NCBI RefSeq assembly: GCF_003387475.1
Contig: NZ_QUNO01000002.1
Location: 124,001-188,000, forward strand
Source of the DNA: Kutzneria buriramensis
Lineage (GTDB): Bacteria; Actinomycetota; Actinomycetes; Mycobacteriales; Pseudonocardiaceae
Direction: 5' to 3'
Length of the DNA stretch: 64,000 nt
Below the pieces are notes generated by a model that was not told the origin of the DNA, did no database searches, and worked only from the letters and a program-made list of their open reading frames with translations. Positions 8,771 through 19,309 of this stretch are shown in pieces; position 1 is the first letter of the stretch, and each line of letters begins with the position of its first letter. Both the position numbers and the translations under genes were made by a program.

Positions 8771-10000
8771 ATGGGCAAGGCGCTGGAGGGCGTGCGCGTC
8801 CTCGACATGACACACGTGCAGTCCGGTCCGTCCTCCACCCAGCTGCTGGCCTGGCTGGGCGCGGACGTGATCAAGTTGGAGACGCCGGGGCGCGGCGACA
8901 TCACCCGCGGCCAGCTGCGGGACATCCCGGACGTGGACAGCCTCTACTTCACCATGCTCAACGCCAACAAGCGCAGCATCACGCTCAACATGAAGAGCGA
9001 GGAGGGCGCGAAGATCTTCGGCCGGCTGGTGTCCGGTGTGGACGTTCTGGTGGAGAACTTCGGGCCGGGCGTGATCGACCGGTTCGGCTTCACCTGGGAG
9101 CGGCTCTCGGAGCTGAACCCGCGCCTGGTCTACGCCTCCATCAAGGGGTTCGGCCCCGGCCGGTACGCGGACTTCAAGGCGTACGAGGTGATCGCGCAGG
9201 CGATGGGCGGCTCGATGAGCACCACCGGCTTCGAGGAGGGCCCGCCCACCGCGACCGGCGCGCAGATCGGCGATTCCGGCACCGGCATCCACCTGGTGGC
9301 GGCGATCCTGGCGGCGCTCTACCAGCGCACCAACACCGGTCGCGGCCAGCGGGTGCAGGTGGCCATGCAGGACGCGGTGCTCAACCTGTGCCGGGTGAAG
9401 CTGCGCGACCAGCAGCGCCTCGCGCGCGGGCCGCTGGGGGAGTACCCGAACGAGAGCTTCGGCGACGAGGTTCCCCGCTCCGGCAACGCTTCCGGCGGCG
9501 GCCAGCCGGGCTGGGCGGTGCGCTGCGCGCCGGGTGGCCCCAACGACTACATCTACGTGATCATCCAACCGCCCGGCTGGCGGCCCATCGCCGAGCTGAT
9601 CGGCAAGCCGGAGCTGGCCGACGACCCGCAGTGGGCCACGCCGGAGGCGCGACTGTCCAAGCTAGACAAGGTGTTCGCGATGATCGAGGACTGGACCAGC
9701 GGGCTGTCCAAATGGGACGTCATGGAGCAGCTGAACGCGGCGAACGTGCCGTGCGGGCCGATCCTGTCGACCAAGGAGCTGATCGAGGACGAGACGCTGG
9801 CCGAACTGGGCTCCGTGGTGGAGGTCCAGCACCCGGACCGCGGCGCGTACAAGACGGTCGGCTGCCCGCTCAAGCTCTCCGACTCGCCGGTGGAGATCAC
9901 CCGCTCGCCGCTGCTGGGCGAGCACAACGCCGAGGTGCTCGGCGAGCTGGGTTACGACCCGACCGAGCTGCAGCGGCTGCGCGCCGCCGGCGTGATCTGA
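8771..10000 (+). CDS. frc: Formyl-CoA:oxalate CoA-transferase-like class III CoA-transferase
   Basis: The 409-residue protein is close to Oxalobacter Frc along its whole length. It shares HVQSGP near the N-terminus, the catalytic aspartate in IGDSGTG (D168, equivalent to D169), MQDAVLNL and KLRDQQRL, and the glycine-loop region [11 protein letters not shown]. It would move CoA between formyl-CoA and a carboxylic acid, releasing formate. The residue equivalent to Frc Trp48 is Gln48 here (TRGQLRD), a position linked to acyl-group selection in this family, so the acceptor may not be oxalate. ATG at 8771 is preferred over GTG at 8768 because GGAGG at 8761-8765 is better spaced. It follows the ThDP gene by 13 bases. 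Confidence 0.82.
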   Translation: MGKALEGVRVLDMTHVQSGPSSTQLLAWLGADVIKLETPGRGDITRGQLRDIPDVDSLYFTMLNANKRSITLNMKSEEGAKIFGRLVSGVDVLVENFGPGVIDRFGFTWERLSELNPRLVYASIKGFGPGRYADFKAYEVIAQAMGGSMSTTGFEEGPPTATGAQIGDSGTGIHLVAAILAALYQRTNTGRGQRVQVAMQDAVLNLCRVKLRDQQRLARGPLGEYPNESFGDEVPRSGNASGGGQPGWAVRCAPGGPNDYIYVIIQPPGWRPIAELIGKPELADDPQWATPEARLSKLDKVFAMIEDWTSGLSKWDVMEQLNAANVPCGPILSTKELIEDETLAELGSVVEVQHPDRGAYKTVGCPLKLSDSPVEITRSPLLGEHNAEVLGELGYDPTELQRLRAAGVI

Positions 10001-10009
10001 GGGGCGGGC

Positions 10010-10090
10010 ATGAGCGAGCTTGCGAGCGAATCATTCAACGCCGAGCGTCCGCGAACGCGGACACCGAGCGCTAGCGAGGTGCCGCAGTGA
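10010..10090 (+). CDS. Micro-ORF in an intergenic repeat, 26 aa
   Basis: The gap between the CoA-transferase and the acyl-CoA synthetase holds an ATG-initiated 26-codon frame, MSELASESFNAERPRTRTPS then ASEVPQ. Its TGA overlaps the GTG of the next gene (GTGA). The same architecture, with related N-terminus (M-S/T-ELA) and C-terminus (ASE-x-x-x), occurs three times in tandem at 24745-24975. The DNA (GAGCTTGCGAG ... GCTAGCGAG) therefore looks like a dispersed repeat that carries its own start and preserves translational coupling. Whether the peptide is made or functions is unknown. Confidence 0.45.
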   Translation: MSELASESFNAERPRTRTPSASEVPQ

Positions 10091-12240
10091 GCAACTATGA
10101 CCGCGAGGCGGTGCAGCGGGTGCTGGCGCAGGTCGCGGCGGACGGCCGCGACTCGCTGACCGCGCCCGAGGGCAAGACCGTCTGCGACGCGTACGGCATC
10201 ACCACGCCCGACGAGGGGGTGGCCGCCTCCTCGGAGGAGGCGGTGGAACTGGCCGAGCGCATGGGTTTCCCCGTCGTGCTGAAGATCGTCTCGCCGGACA
10301 TCCTGCACAAGACCGAGGCCGGCGGCGTGCTGGTGGGCATGAAGGACGCGGCCCAGGTCGCGCACGGCTACCGCACGATCATCGCCAACGCCAGGATCTA
10401 CAACCCGAGCGCCGCCATCGTCGGCGTGCAGGTGCAGCAGATGCTGCCGACTGACAAGAATTCTGGCGCGCAGGAGGTCATCGTCGGCGCCACCACCGAC
10501 GCCACCTTCGGCAAGATCGTGGCCTTCGGCCTTGGCGGCGTGCTCGTCGAGGTGCTCAAGGACGTCACGTTCCGGCTGGCGCCGACCGACCGCGAGCAGG
10601 CGCTGTCCATGATCGACGGCATCGCGGCGGCGGAGATCCTGCGCGGCGTGCGCGGCGCGGAACCCGCCGACCGCAACGCCATCGCCGACCTGATCACCCG
10701 TGTCTCCGACCTGGTCACGGACTTCCCGCAACTGTCCGAAGTGGACCTCAACCCGGTGCTGGCCACGCCGACCGGCGCGACCGCGGTGGACGTGCGGGTG
10801 CTGGTCGACACGGACGCGGCCGCCGAGCCGCACCGATTCTCCCAGCAGGAGATCCTGGCCGCGATGAACCGCATCATGCGGCCGGCCGCGGTGGCGGTGA
10901 TCGGGGCGTCCGCCGAGGACGGCAAGATCGGCAACTCGGTGATGAAGAACCTGGTCAACGGCGGCTACCGGGGTGAGATCCACCCGATCAACCCCAAGGC
11001 CGCGGAGATACTGGAGCGCAAGGCCTTCGCCAGCATCGCCGACGTGCCCGGCGACGTGGACGTGGCGGTCTTCGCCATCCCGGCCAAGTTCGTGCCACAG
11101 GCCCTGAAGGAGGCGGGAGAGAAGGGCGTCGCCGGCGCGATCCTGATCCCGTCCGGCTTCGGCGAGACCGGCAACCACGAACTCCAGGACGAGGTCGTGC
11201 GGATCGCCCGGGAGCACGACGTGCGCATCCTCGGGCCGAACATCTACGGCTACTACTACACGCCCGAGCACCTGTCCGCGACCTTCTGCACGCCCTACGA
11301 CGTGCAGGGCGGCGTCGCGCTCTCCTCGCAGAGCGGCGGCATCGGCATGGCCATCCTCGGCTTCAGCCGCTCCGCGCGGATGGGCGTGTCGGCGATCGTC
11401 GGCGTCGGCAACAAGGCCGACATCGACGAGGACGACCTGCTGACGTTCTTCGAGCACGACGAGCACACCAAGCTGATCGCCATGCACCTGGAGGACCTCA
11501 AGGACGGCCGGTCCTTCGCGGAGACGGCCAAGCGGGTCTCGAAGTCCAAGCCGGTGGTGGTGCTCAAGGCCGGCCGCACCGCGCAGGGTGCGAAGGCGGC
11601 CAGCTCGCACACCGGCGCGCTGGCCGGCAATGACAAGGTCTACGACGACATCCTGCGGCAGAGCGGCGTGATCCGCGCCCCCGGCCTGAACGACATGCTG
11701 GAGTACGCGCGGGGCGTGCCGCTGCTGCCCACGCCGCGGGGCGAGAACGTCGTGATCATCACCGGCGCCGGCGGCTCCGGGGTGCTGCTGTCGGACGCCT
11801 GCGTGGACAACGGCCTCACGCTGATGTCCATTCCGGACGACCTGGACAGGGCCTTCCGGGAATACATCCCGCCATTCGGCGCGGCCGGCAACCCGGTCGA
11901 CATCACGGGCGGCGAGCCGCCGTCCACGTACCGCAACACCATCGCGCTGGGCCTGGCCGACGAGCGGGTGCACGCGCTGATCCTGGGCTACTGGCACACC
12001 ATCGTCACGCCGCCCATGGTCTTCGCCGAACTCGTCGTGGACGTGGTCGAGCAGTACCGGGAACACGGCATCCACAAGCCGGTCGTGGCGTCGCTGTCGG
12101 GCGACGTCGAGGTCGAGCAGGCGGCCGAGTTCCTGTACCGGCACGGGATCGTCGCCTACCCGTACACCACGGAGAAGCCGGTGGCGGTGCTCGGCGCGAA
12201 ATACCGCTGGGCCCGCGCCGCCGGCCTCGTACAGGGCTGA
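10087..12240 (+). CDS. ADP-forming acyl-CoA synthetase (fused beta-alpha)
   Basis: The 717-residue protein joins an ATP-grasp domain (about 10-240) to CoA-binding and ligase domains of the succinyl-CoA synthetase alpha type (about 255-715). The ATP-grasp part shows VVLKIVSPDILHKTEAGGV and a closing EVDLNPV. In the CoA part VAVIGASAEDGKIGNSV opens the Rossmann fold, and SSHTGALAG contains the likely phosphohistidine H508. Such NDP-forming synthetases activate acetate, propionate, branched or aryl acids reversibly. Here it is the obvious activator of the transported acid, or it recovers ATP from the acyl-CoA product. The GTG start overlaps the micro-ORF stop. Substrate is not deducible. Confidence 0.85.
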   Translation: MSNYDREAVQRVLAQVAADGRDSLTAPEGKTVCDAYGITTPDEGVAASSEEAVELAERMGFPVVLKIVSPDILHKTEAGGVLVGMKDAAQVAHGYRTIIANARIYNPSAAIVGVQVQQMLPTDKNSGAQEVIVGATTDATFGKIVAFGLGGVLVEVLKDVTFRLAPTDREQALSMIDGIAAAEILRGVRGAEPADRNAIADLITRVSDLVTDFPQLSEVDLNPVLATPTGATAVDVRVLVDTDAAAEPHRFSQQEILAAMNRIMRPAAVAVIGASAEDGKIGNSVMKNLVNGGYRGEIHPINPKAAEILERKAFASIADVPGDVDVAVFAIPAKFVPQALKEAGEKGVAGAILIPSGFGETGNHELQDEVVRIAREHDVRILGPNIYGYYYTPEHLSATFCTPYDVQGGVALSSQSGGIGMAILGFSRSARMGVSAIVGVGNKADIDEDDLLTFFEHDEHTKLIAMHLEDLKDGRSFAETAKRVSKSKPVVVLKAGRTAQGAKAASSHTGALAGNDKVYDDILRQSGVIRAPGLNDMLEYARGVPLLPTPRGENVVIITGAGGSGVLLSDACVDNGLTLMSIPDDLDRAFREYIPPFGAAGNPVDITGGEPPSTYRNTIALGLADERVHALILGYWHTIVTPPMVFAELVVDVVEQYREHGIHKPVVASLSGDVEVEQAAEFLYRHGIVAYPYTTEKPVAVLGAKYRWARAAGLVQG

Positions 12241-12379
12241 TTGCTTCCGGGCATGACTTTCAGCCGGATTGGAGGCAAGATGCCGGTCCAGACCTAGCCG
12301 TGCCATTCGTGACCGATGAGACGCCTTCGGAGGGACACACAGGGGAACTGGGGCTCGCACGCACGCGAAAGAGGCTCTG

Positions 12380-13762
12380 ATGACCACAAGTTCCACCAGT
12401 TACAGGGAGTTGACTGACGACAACGGCAGGGTCTACCGGATCGGCGAGAGTCCCAGGGACGTCATGGGGCGCTCGCGAGCCTGGATGGTCTGGTTGCCTT
12501 GGGTCGCGATGATCGCGGTGAGCGTCTACGAATACGGCTGGGGCGCCGTCGTCAAGACGCTGGAGCAGAGGTACGGCTGGTCGCTGACCGACGTGTTCTG
12601 GTTGGCGACCGTATGGGCGGTCTTCCAGGCGGCGGTGGCATTCCCGGCCGGGCGGTTACGGGAACGGAACGTGGTTTCCGCACGGACGGCGATGTTGGCG
12701 GGCGCGGCGCTGTCGGGCATCGGCTACCTCACCATCGCCTACAGTGGCAGCCTCGGGCTGGCGTTCGCGGGGTACTCGGTGTGCGGTGGCATCGGCGCCG
12801 GCCTCGTCTACGCCACGTGCATCAACATGGTCGGCAAGTGGTATCCCGAGAAGCGGGGCGCCCGCACGGGATTCGTCAACGGCGGCTTCGCCTACGGCGC
12901 GGTGCCGTTCATCTACATCTTCAGCGCCGTGCTCACGCCCGGCAGCACGTCCACCATCCTGTCGGTGATCGGCCTGTACATGCTGATCGTGGTCGCCGGC
13001 TGCGGCCTGCTGTTCCGGGACCCGCCGAAGAACTGGTGGCCCGAGCACATCGACCCCAAGGAATGGGTCCGCAACACCAAGGCCAACAAGAGCCTGGCCA
13101 AGAATCCGCCCGCGGTCAGGCAGTTCACGCCGGGGGAGGCCGTTCGCACCGGCATGCTGCCGCTGATGTGGATCACGCTGGTGATCATCGGCGGCGTGTC
13201 GCTGTTCGGCATCAACTTCCAGGTGCAGTTCGCCACCGCCAGCCACTTCGGGCCGTTCGTGGCGGCGTCCTCGGCCGGCATCCTGTCCATCGTCAACGGC
13301 ACCGGGCGGGCGCTGGTCGGGTGGCTCTCCGACCACATCGGACGGCGGCAGACGCTCACCGTGGTGCTGCTGATCGCCGGCGTCGCGCAGTTCGGCCTGG
13401 TCTACTCGGGCAACACGGAGAACATCGTGCTGTTCATGGTGTTCGCCTTCCTGGTCGGCTTCGGCGGCGGCGCGTTCTACCCGCTGTTCGCCGCCCTGGT
13501 GCCGGACTACTTCGGCGAGAACCACAACGCCACCAACTACGGCCTGGTGTACAGCGCCAAGCTCGTCGGCGGTGTCGGCGGGGGCGGGCTCGGCGCCATG
13601 GTGGTCACCGCCTGGGGTTACACCGGCGCGTACGTGCTGGCGGGCTGCATCGCGCTGGTCGCCGCCGGCCTCACCTTGTTCCTGCACCAACCAGGACGTC
13701 CGAAGACCAAGACCACGGTGTCGGCCGCGGCCTCGGGCTTCGGCGCCCCGACCACCGCCTAG
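12380..13762 (+). CDS. OFA-family MFS transporter
   Basis: The 460-residue protein has about 12 transmembrane segments and the MFS loop motif GRLRERN near residue 94. The second-half equivalent is GWLSDHIGRRQ near residue 315. It belongs to the oxalate:formate antiporter family, which carries small mono- and dicarboxylates. In this island it would import the growth substrate, possibly in exchange for formate. The N-terminal 30 residues are cytosolic and polar. It is 139 bases downstream of the acyl-CoA synthetase gene, and its TAG overlaps the TAG of the convergent GntR gene by two bases. Confidence 0.82.
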   Translation: MTTSSTSYRELTDDNGRVYRIGESPRDVMGRSRAWMVWLPWVAMIAVSVYEYGWGAVVKTLEQRYGWSLTDVFWLATVWAVFQAAVAFPAGRLRERNVVSARTAMLAGAALSGIGYLTIAYSGSLGLAFAGYSVCGGIGAGLVYATCINMVGKWYPEKRGARTGFVNGGFAYGAVPFIYIFSAVLTPGSTSTILSVIGLYMLIVVAGCGLLFRDPPKNWWPEHIDPKEWVRNTKANKSLAKNPPAVRQFTPGEAVRTGMLPLMWITLVIIGGVSLFGINFQVQFATASHFGPFVAASSAGILSIVNGTGRALVGWLSDHIGRRQTLTVVLLIAGVAQFGLVYSGNTENIVLFMVFAFLVGFGGGAFYPLFAALVPDYFGENHNATNYGLVYSAKLVGGVGGGGLGAMVVTAWGYTGAYVLAGCIALVAAGLTLFLHQPGRPKTKTTVSAAASGFGAPTTA

Positions 13763-14499
13763 CTGCTCGCTCGAGCTTGACGCTGCTCGTGGTAGGCCAG
13801 TCGGGTTCGTTCCGTGTGGACGGTCATGATCCGGCTGGCCTCCGCGGCGTCGCCGGCGGCGATGGCATCGATCAACTGCTCGTGCTCGGCCCAGGCGTCC
13901 TCGCCCCGGGGGCCGGCGATCGGCGTGTAGTACCAGCGGACCCGGCGGTCCACCAGCCCGATCAGCTCGGCCAGCACGTCATTGCGGGACAGCGTGGTGA
14001 TGAAGGAGTGCAGGTCGGCGTTGGCGGAGACCAACCGGTCCACGTCGCGCGCCTTCAGGGCGGCCACCCCCAGGCCCTGGAGGTCCCGCAGCATCTCCAC
14101 CTCTTCGGGGGTGGCGTGTTCGGCGGCCAGCTTGGCGGAGTGCGTCTCCAGCACGCTGCGCACGCTGAGCAGCTGGTCCGCCTCCTCCTCGGTCGGCGTG
14201 TGCACGAACGCGCCCTGGGCCGGGCGTAGATCCACCCAGCCCTCGGTCTGAAGTCGTTGCAGGGCCTCGCGAACCGGCTGCCGGCTGACGCCGAGGTACT
14301 CGGCCAGCTCGATCTCCACCAGGTGCTGGCCGGGCTGCAGGGTGCGGTTGACGATCAGCTCGATGAGGGCCTCGTAGACGGCCTGCCGCAGCGGGGCGGG
14401 GCGCTCCACCTTGCGGTCGGCCGCGCCGCCGAGCGTGCCGCGGTTCGCCCGGCGCCGGTTGACCGCGCCGCCGGGGAAGGGTGTCGCGGGCTCGCTCAC
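13759..14499 (-). CDS. GntR family regulator, FadR/FCD subfamily
   Basis: The 246-residue protein has an N-terminal winged helix (about 33-105: LRQAVYEALIELIVNRTLQPGQ, GVSRQPVREALQRLQTEGWV) and an all-helical FCD ligand domain (about 110-235) whose acidic and histidine positions resemble the usual metal-assisted carboxylate pocket. Such proteins sense small organic acids. The GTG at 14499 is chosen because GGAGGAGG precedes it; an ATG at 14565 would start inside the operator region. It sits between the two catabolic operons, and the repeated motif in their control regions makes it the likely local regulator. The ligand is probably the imported acid or its CoA derivative (inference). Confidence 0.82.
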   Translation of the reverse strand: MSEPATPFPGGAVNRRRANRGTLGGAADRKVERPAPLRQAVYEALIELIVNRTLQPGQHLVEIELAEYLGVSRQPVREALQRLQTEGWVDLRPAQGAFVHTPTEEEADQLLSVRSVLETHSAKLAAEHATPEEVEMLRDLQGLGVAALKARDVDRLVSANADLHSFITTLSRNDVLAELIGLVDRRVRWYYTPIAGPRGEDAWAEHEQLIDAIAAGDAAEASRIMTVHTERTRLAYHEQRQARASS

Positions 14500-14536
14500 G
14501 AGGGGCCTCCTCCACACAGGACTGTCGGTGCTTAAA

Positions 14537-14556
14537 GGATACAGACTTTCGTATGC
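14537..14556. promoter_or_regulatory. Operator candidate upstream of the GntR gene
   Basis: GGATAC at 14537-14542 and GTATGC at 14551-14556 are opposed half-sites (reverse complement begins GCATAC). The sequence TCGTATGCAA at 14549-14558 is identical to 6986-6995. Position just upstream of the regulator's start suggests autoregulation. Confidence 0.5.
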
Positions 14557-14680
14557 AAAAGACACTGAGACGTGGGCCGTGTCACCTTCCGTGGTCAGGC
14601 TACCGCAAATCGTGCACTCAGGGCAATCGACAAGCTACCGGACGTAACACTCGCGCGGGTCTACCGCCGCCAGGCGGCAC

Positions 14681-14696
14681 ATCGCATACTGTATCC
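14681..14696. promoter_or_regulatory. Operator candidate upstream of the ketopantoate-reductase-like gene
   Basis: ATCGCATACTGTATCC contains the 9-base palindrome ATAC-T-GTAT and shares ATCGCATAC with the site at 15698-15706. It lies about 20 bases upstream of the start codon, where repressor binding would block initiation. Confidence 0.5.
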
Positions 14697-14713
14697 AATC
14701 TTTGGAGGTGGGT

Positions 14714-15697
14714 ATGAAGGTCGCTGTTCTCGGCGCCGGGGCCATCGGCGCCTACGTGGGAGCGGCCCTGCACAGGGCCGGGGTCGACGTCCATCTCATC
14801 GCCCGCGGCGCGCATCTGGCGGCGCTGCGCCGTGACGGCGTGCGGGTGCTCAGCCCGCGCGGCGACTTCACCGCGCGGCCGCCGGCCACCGACGATCCGG
14901 GCGAGGTCGGCGAGGCCGACTTCGTGTTCCTGGGGCTCAAGGCCAACTCGTACGCGTCCTGCGGCAAGCTGCTGGCCCCGCTGCTCGGCCCGGACACCGC
15001 GATCGTGGCCGCGCAGAACGGGATTCCGTGGTGGTACTTCCACGGCCTGGCCGGACATCCCTTGCAGGGTAGGCGGATCGAGGCGGTCGACCCGGGCGGC
15101 GCGGTCAGCGAGGTGCTGGAGGTGCGGCGCGCCATCGGATGCGTCGTCTACTGCTCGACCGAGATCGAGGAGCCGGGCGTGATCCGGCACCTGGAGGGCA
15201 CCCGGTTCTCCATCGGCGAGCCGGACGGCTCGATCTCCGCGCGCTGCCAGGACCTCGCGGCGGCGATGGTGGCCGGCGGTCTCAAGTGTCCGGTCGAACC
15301 GCGGCTGCGGGACGACATCTGGATCAAGCTCATGGGCAACGTGGCGTTCAACCCGCTGAGCGCGCTGACCGGCGCCACCATGGCCGAGATCTGCGAACAC
15401 GACGACACCCGGGCGGTCGTCGCGGCGATGATGGCCGAGACCGTCGCGATCGCGCGGGCGGCCGGCGCGCAGCCGTCGGTGTCCATCGAGAAGCGCATCG
15501 ACGGGGCCCGCCGGGTCGGGCACCACAAGACGTCGATGCTCCAGGACCTCGAGGCCGGCAAGGCCCTGGAGACGGACGCGATCATCGGCGCGGTGGTGGA
15601 ACTCGCGTCGCTGACCGGCGTCGCCGCGCCCACGCTGCGCAATGTCTACGCCGCGGTGGATCTGCTTGCCCTGAACCGCGCCCGTCGAATATCGTAG
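14714..15697 (+). CDS. Ketopantoate reductase family (PanE/ApbA) oxidoreductase
   Basis: The 327-residue protein has an N-terminal NADP-binding Rossmann motif GAGAIGAYVG (7-16), AAQNGIPWW near 99-107, and the conserved catalytic lysine region DIWIKLMGNVAFNPLSALTG with K205. Family members reduce 2-ketopantoate to pantoate, but many paralogues act on other 2-keto/2-hydroxy acids. Its place between the acyl-CoA/lyase operon and the formate dehydrogenase, with the same operator-like motif upstream, suggests a catabolic 2-hydroxy- or 2-oxo-acid role rather than pantothenate synthesis. A GGAGG at 14704-14708 precedes the ATG. Confidence 0.75.
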   Translation: MKVAVLGAGAIGAYVGAALHRAGVDVHLIARGAHLAALRRDGVRVLSPRGDFTARPPATDDPGEVGEADFVFLGLKANSYASCGKLLAPLLGPDTAIVAAQNGIPWWYFHGLAGHPLQGRRIEAVDPGGAVSEVLEVRRAIGCVVYCSTEIEEPGVIRHLEGTRFSIGEPDGSISARCQDLAAAMVAGGLKCPVEPRLRDDIWIKLMGNVAFNPLSALTGATMAEICEHDDTRAVVAAMMAETVAIARAAGAQPSVSIEKRIDGARRVGHHKTSMLQDLEAGKALETDAIIGAVVELASLTGVAAPTLRNVYAAVDLLALNRARRIS

Positions 15698-15713
15698 ATC
15701 GCATACAGTCTGC
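15698..15713. promoter_or_regulatory. Operator candidate upstream of the formate dehydrogenase operon
   Basis: ATCGCATACAGTCTGC lies immediately after the preceding stop codon and 27 bases before the dehydrogenase ATG. ATCGCATAC is identical to 14681-14689. The second half (GTCTGC) is a degenerate half-site. Confidence 0.45.
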
Positions 15714-15740
15714 ACGATGGTTCGAGCAGTGGGAGGCATG

Positions 15741-17659
15741 ATGGGCCGGCGCAAGCGTGAACCCTACGTGCGGCTCACCCAGCCGCTGGTCCGCGACTCG
15801 GGCGTGCTGCGCCCGGCGAGCTGGGACGAGGCGCTGGACCGGGCGGCCGAGGGCTTCCGGCGCAACGTCGAGGCCGGCGGGCCGAACGCGTTCGGCATGT
15901 TCTCCTGCGCGCGGGCCACCAACGAGATGAACTACGTGGCGCAGAAGTTCGCCCGCGCCGTGATCGGCACCAACAACGTCGACTCCTGCAACCGCACCTG
16001 CCATGCCCCCAGCGTCGCGGGCCTGGCCAAGGTGTTCGGCAGCGGCGGCGGCACGTCCTCGTACCAGGAGATCGAGGACGCCGACCTGATCGTGCTGTGG
16101 GGCTCCAACGCCCGTGAGGCGCATCCGATCTTCTTCCAGCACGTGCTCAAGGCCGTGCACCGGGGCGCCCGGCTGTACGTGGTGGATCCCCGGCAGACCA
16201 GCACGGCGAAGTGGGCGCACCGGTGGCTGCGGCTCACGGTCGGCACCGACATCCCGCTCGCCAACGCGATCGCGCGCGAGATCATCCACTCGGGCCTGGC
16301 CAACCGGTCGTTCATCGAGCGCGGCACCGAGGGCTTCGAGGAGTACGCCGCTTCGGTGGAGGAGTGGACGCTGCCGGTCGCCGAGCAGGTCACCGGCGTG
16401 CCGGCCGACCTGATCCGCGAACTGGCGCACGCCTACGCGCGGGCGGACCGGGCCCAGATGTCCTGGACGCTCGGAATCACCGAGCACCACAACGGCACCG
16501 ACAACGTGCTGTCGCTGATCAACCTCTCGCTGCTGACCGGCCAGGTCGGGCGGTACGGGGCCGGGCTGAACCCGTTGCGCGGGCAGAACAACGTGCAGGG
16601 CGGCGGCGACATGGGCGCGATCCCCGACCGGCTGCCCGGCTTCCAGGACGTGGAGGACCCCGAGGCGCGGGCGGCCTTCGACGCCGCCTGGGGTTCGCAG
16701 ATCCCGCCGTACAAGGGCTGGAACCTGACCCAGATGCTGGAGGCGATGGAACGCGGCGACATGACCACCGTGTACGTCATCGGCGAGAACCCCGCGCAGT
16801 CCGAGGCCGACTGCGAGCACACCATCAAGCGCATGTCCAATCTGGACCATGTTGTGGTGCAGGACATCTTCCTCACCAAGACCGCCCAGCTGGCGCACGT
16901 CGTGCTGCCGGCGACCGCGGCCTGGTGCGAGACCGACGGCACCTTCACCAACAGCGAGCGCCGCGTGCAGCGGGTGCGCAAGGCGGTCGCGCCGCCCGAT
17001 GGCGCCCGCGACGACATCGAACTGCTCTGCGAGCTGGCGCGGCGACTGGGTCACGACTGGCGCTACGACAGCGCGGAGCAGGTCTGGGACGAGATGCGGG
17101 CGCTGTCCCCCATGCACCGGGGGATGAGCTACGCGCGGCTGGCCGACCTCGGGGGCATCCAGTGGCCCTGTCCCAGTGAGGAAAGCCTGGAGCCGACGTA
17201 CCTGCACGCCCGGTTGTGGGAGGCCGATCCCGTTCGCCGGGGTCGGCCGGCGCCGTTCTCGGTGCTGCGGCACAGTCCGCCCGTGGACGAGCTCAGCGCG
17301 GAGTTCCCGCTGCGGCTGACCACCGGGCGGCGGCTGGACTCGTACAACACGGGCGTGCAGTCGGGCGGCTTCTCGTCCCCGCTGCGCCGCGGCGAGACGC
17401 TGGACCTGTGCCCGGAGGACGCCCTGGACCTCGGCGTCGTCGAGGACGAGCTGGTGCAGGTCTCGTCGCGGCGCGGGGCCGTCGTCGCGCCGGTGCGGAT
17501 CGACGAGGGGCTGCGGCCCGGGCTGGCGTTCATGACCTTCCACTTCCCGGACGAGGTCGACGTCAACCAGATCACCATCGAGGCAACGGATCCCGTCGCC
17601 GGCACCGCCGAGTACAAGGCGGCCGCGATTCGCGTCGACAAGCTCCCGGCGGTGCGCTG

Positions 17660-17660
<1 letters not shown>
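15741..17660 (+). CDS. Formate dehydrogenase, molybdopterin catalytic subunit lacking its N-terminal Fe-S region
   Basis: The 639-residue protein binds the bis-MGD molybdenum cofactor and would oxidise formate to CO2. The active-site element CNRTCHAPSV places the Mo-ligating cysteine at C87, followed by the catalytic histidine, so it is a Cys-type and not a selenocysteine enzyme. Other markers are VLWGSNAREAHP, GQNNVQGGGDMGA and the C-terminal dinucleotide-binding domain (LRLTTGRRLDSYNTG). Unlike FdsA/FdhF proteins it begins directly at the segment after the [4Fe-4S] domain. That missing piece is the C-terminal end of the protein encoded at 19306-20151. The start at 15741 has GGGAGG 4 bases upstream; ATGs at 15717 and 15738 are alternatives. 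Its stop overlaps the next start (TGATG). Confidence 0.85.

Positions 17661-19305
<1,645 letters not shown>

Positions 19306-19309
<4 letters not shown>

Noticed and set aside
9952-12396. 814-codon open frame opposite the acyl-CoA synthetase gene
   Set aside because: It has arginine/histidine/glycine-rich composition and no motif, and it mirrors a conserved enzyme gene on the other strand. This is expected at this GC content. The same applies to other long antisense frames, for example at 15582-17543 and 28977-31268.
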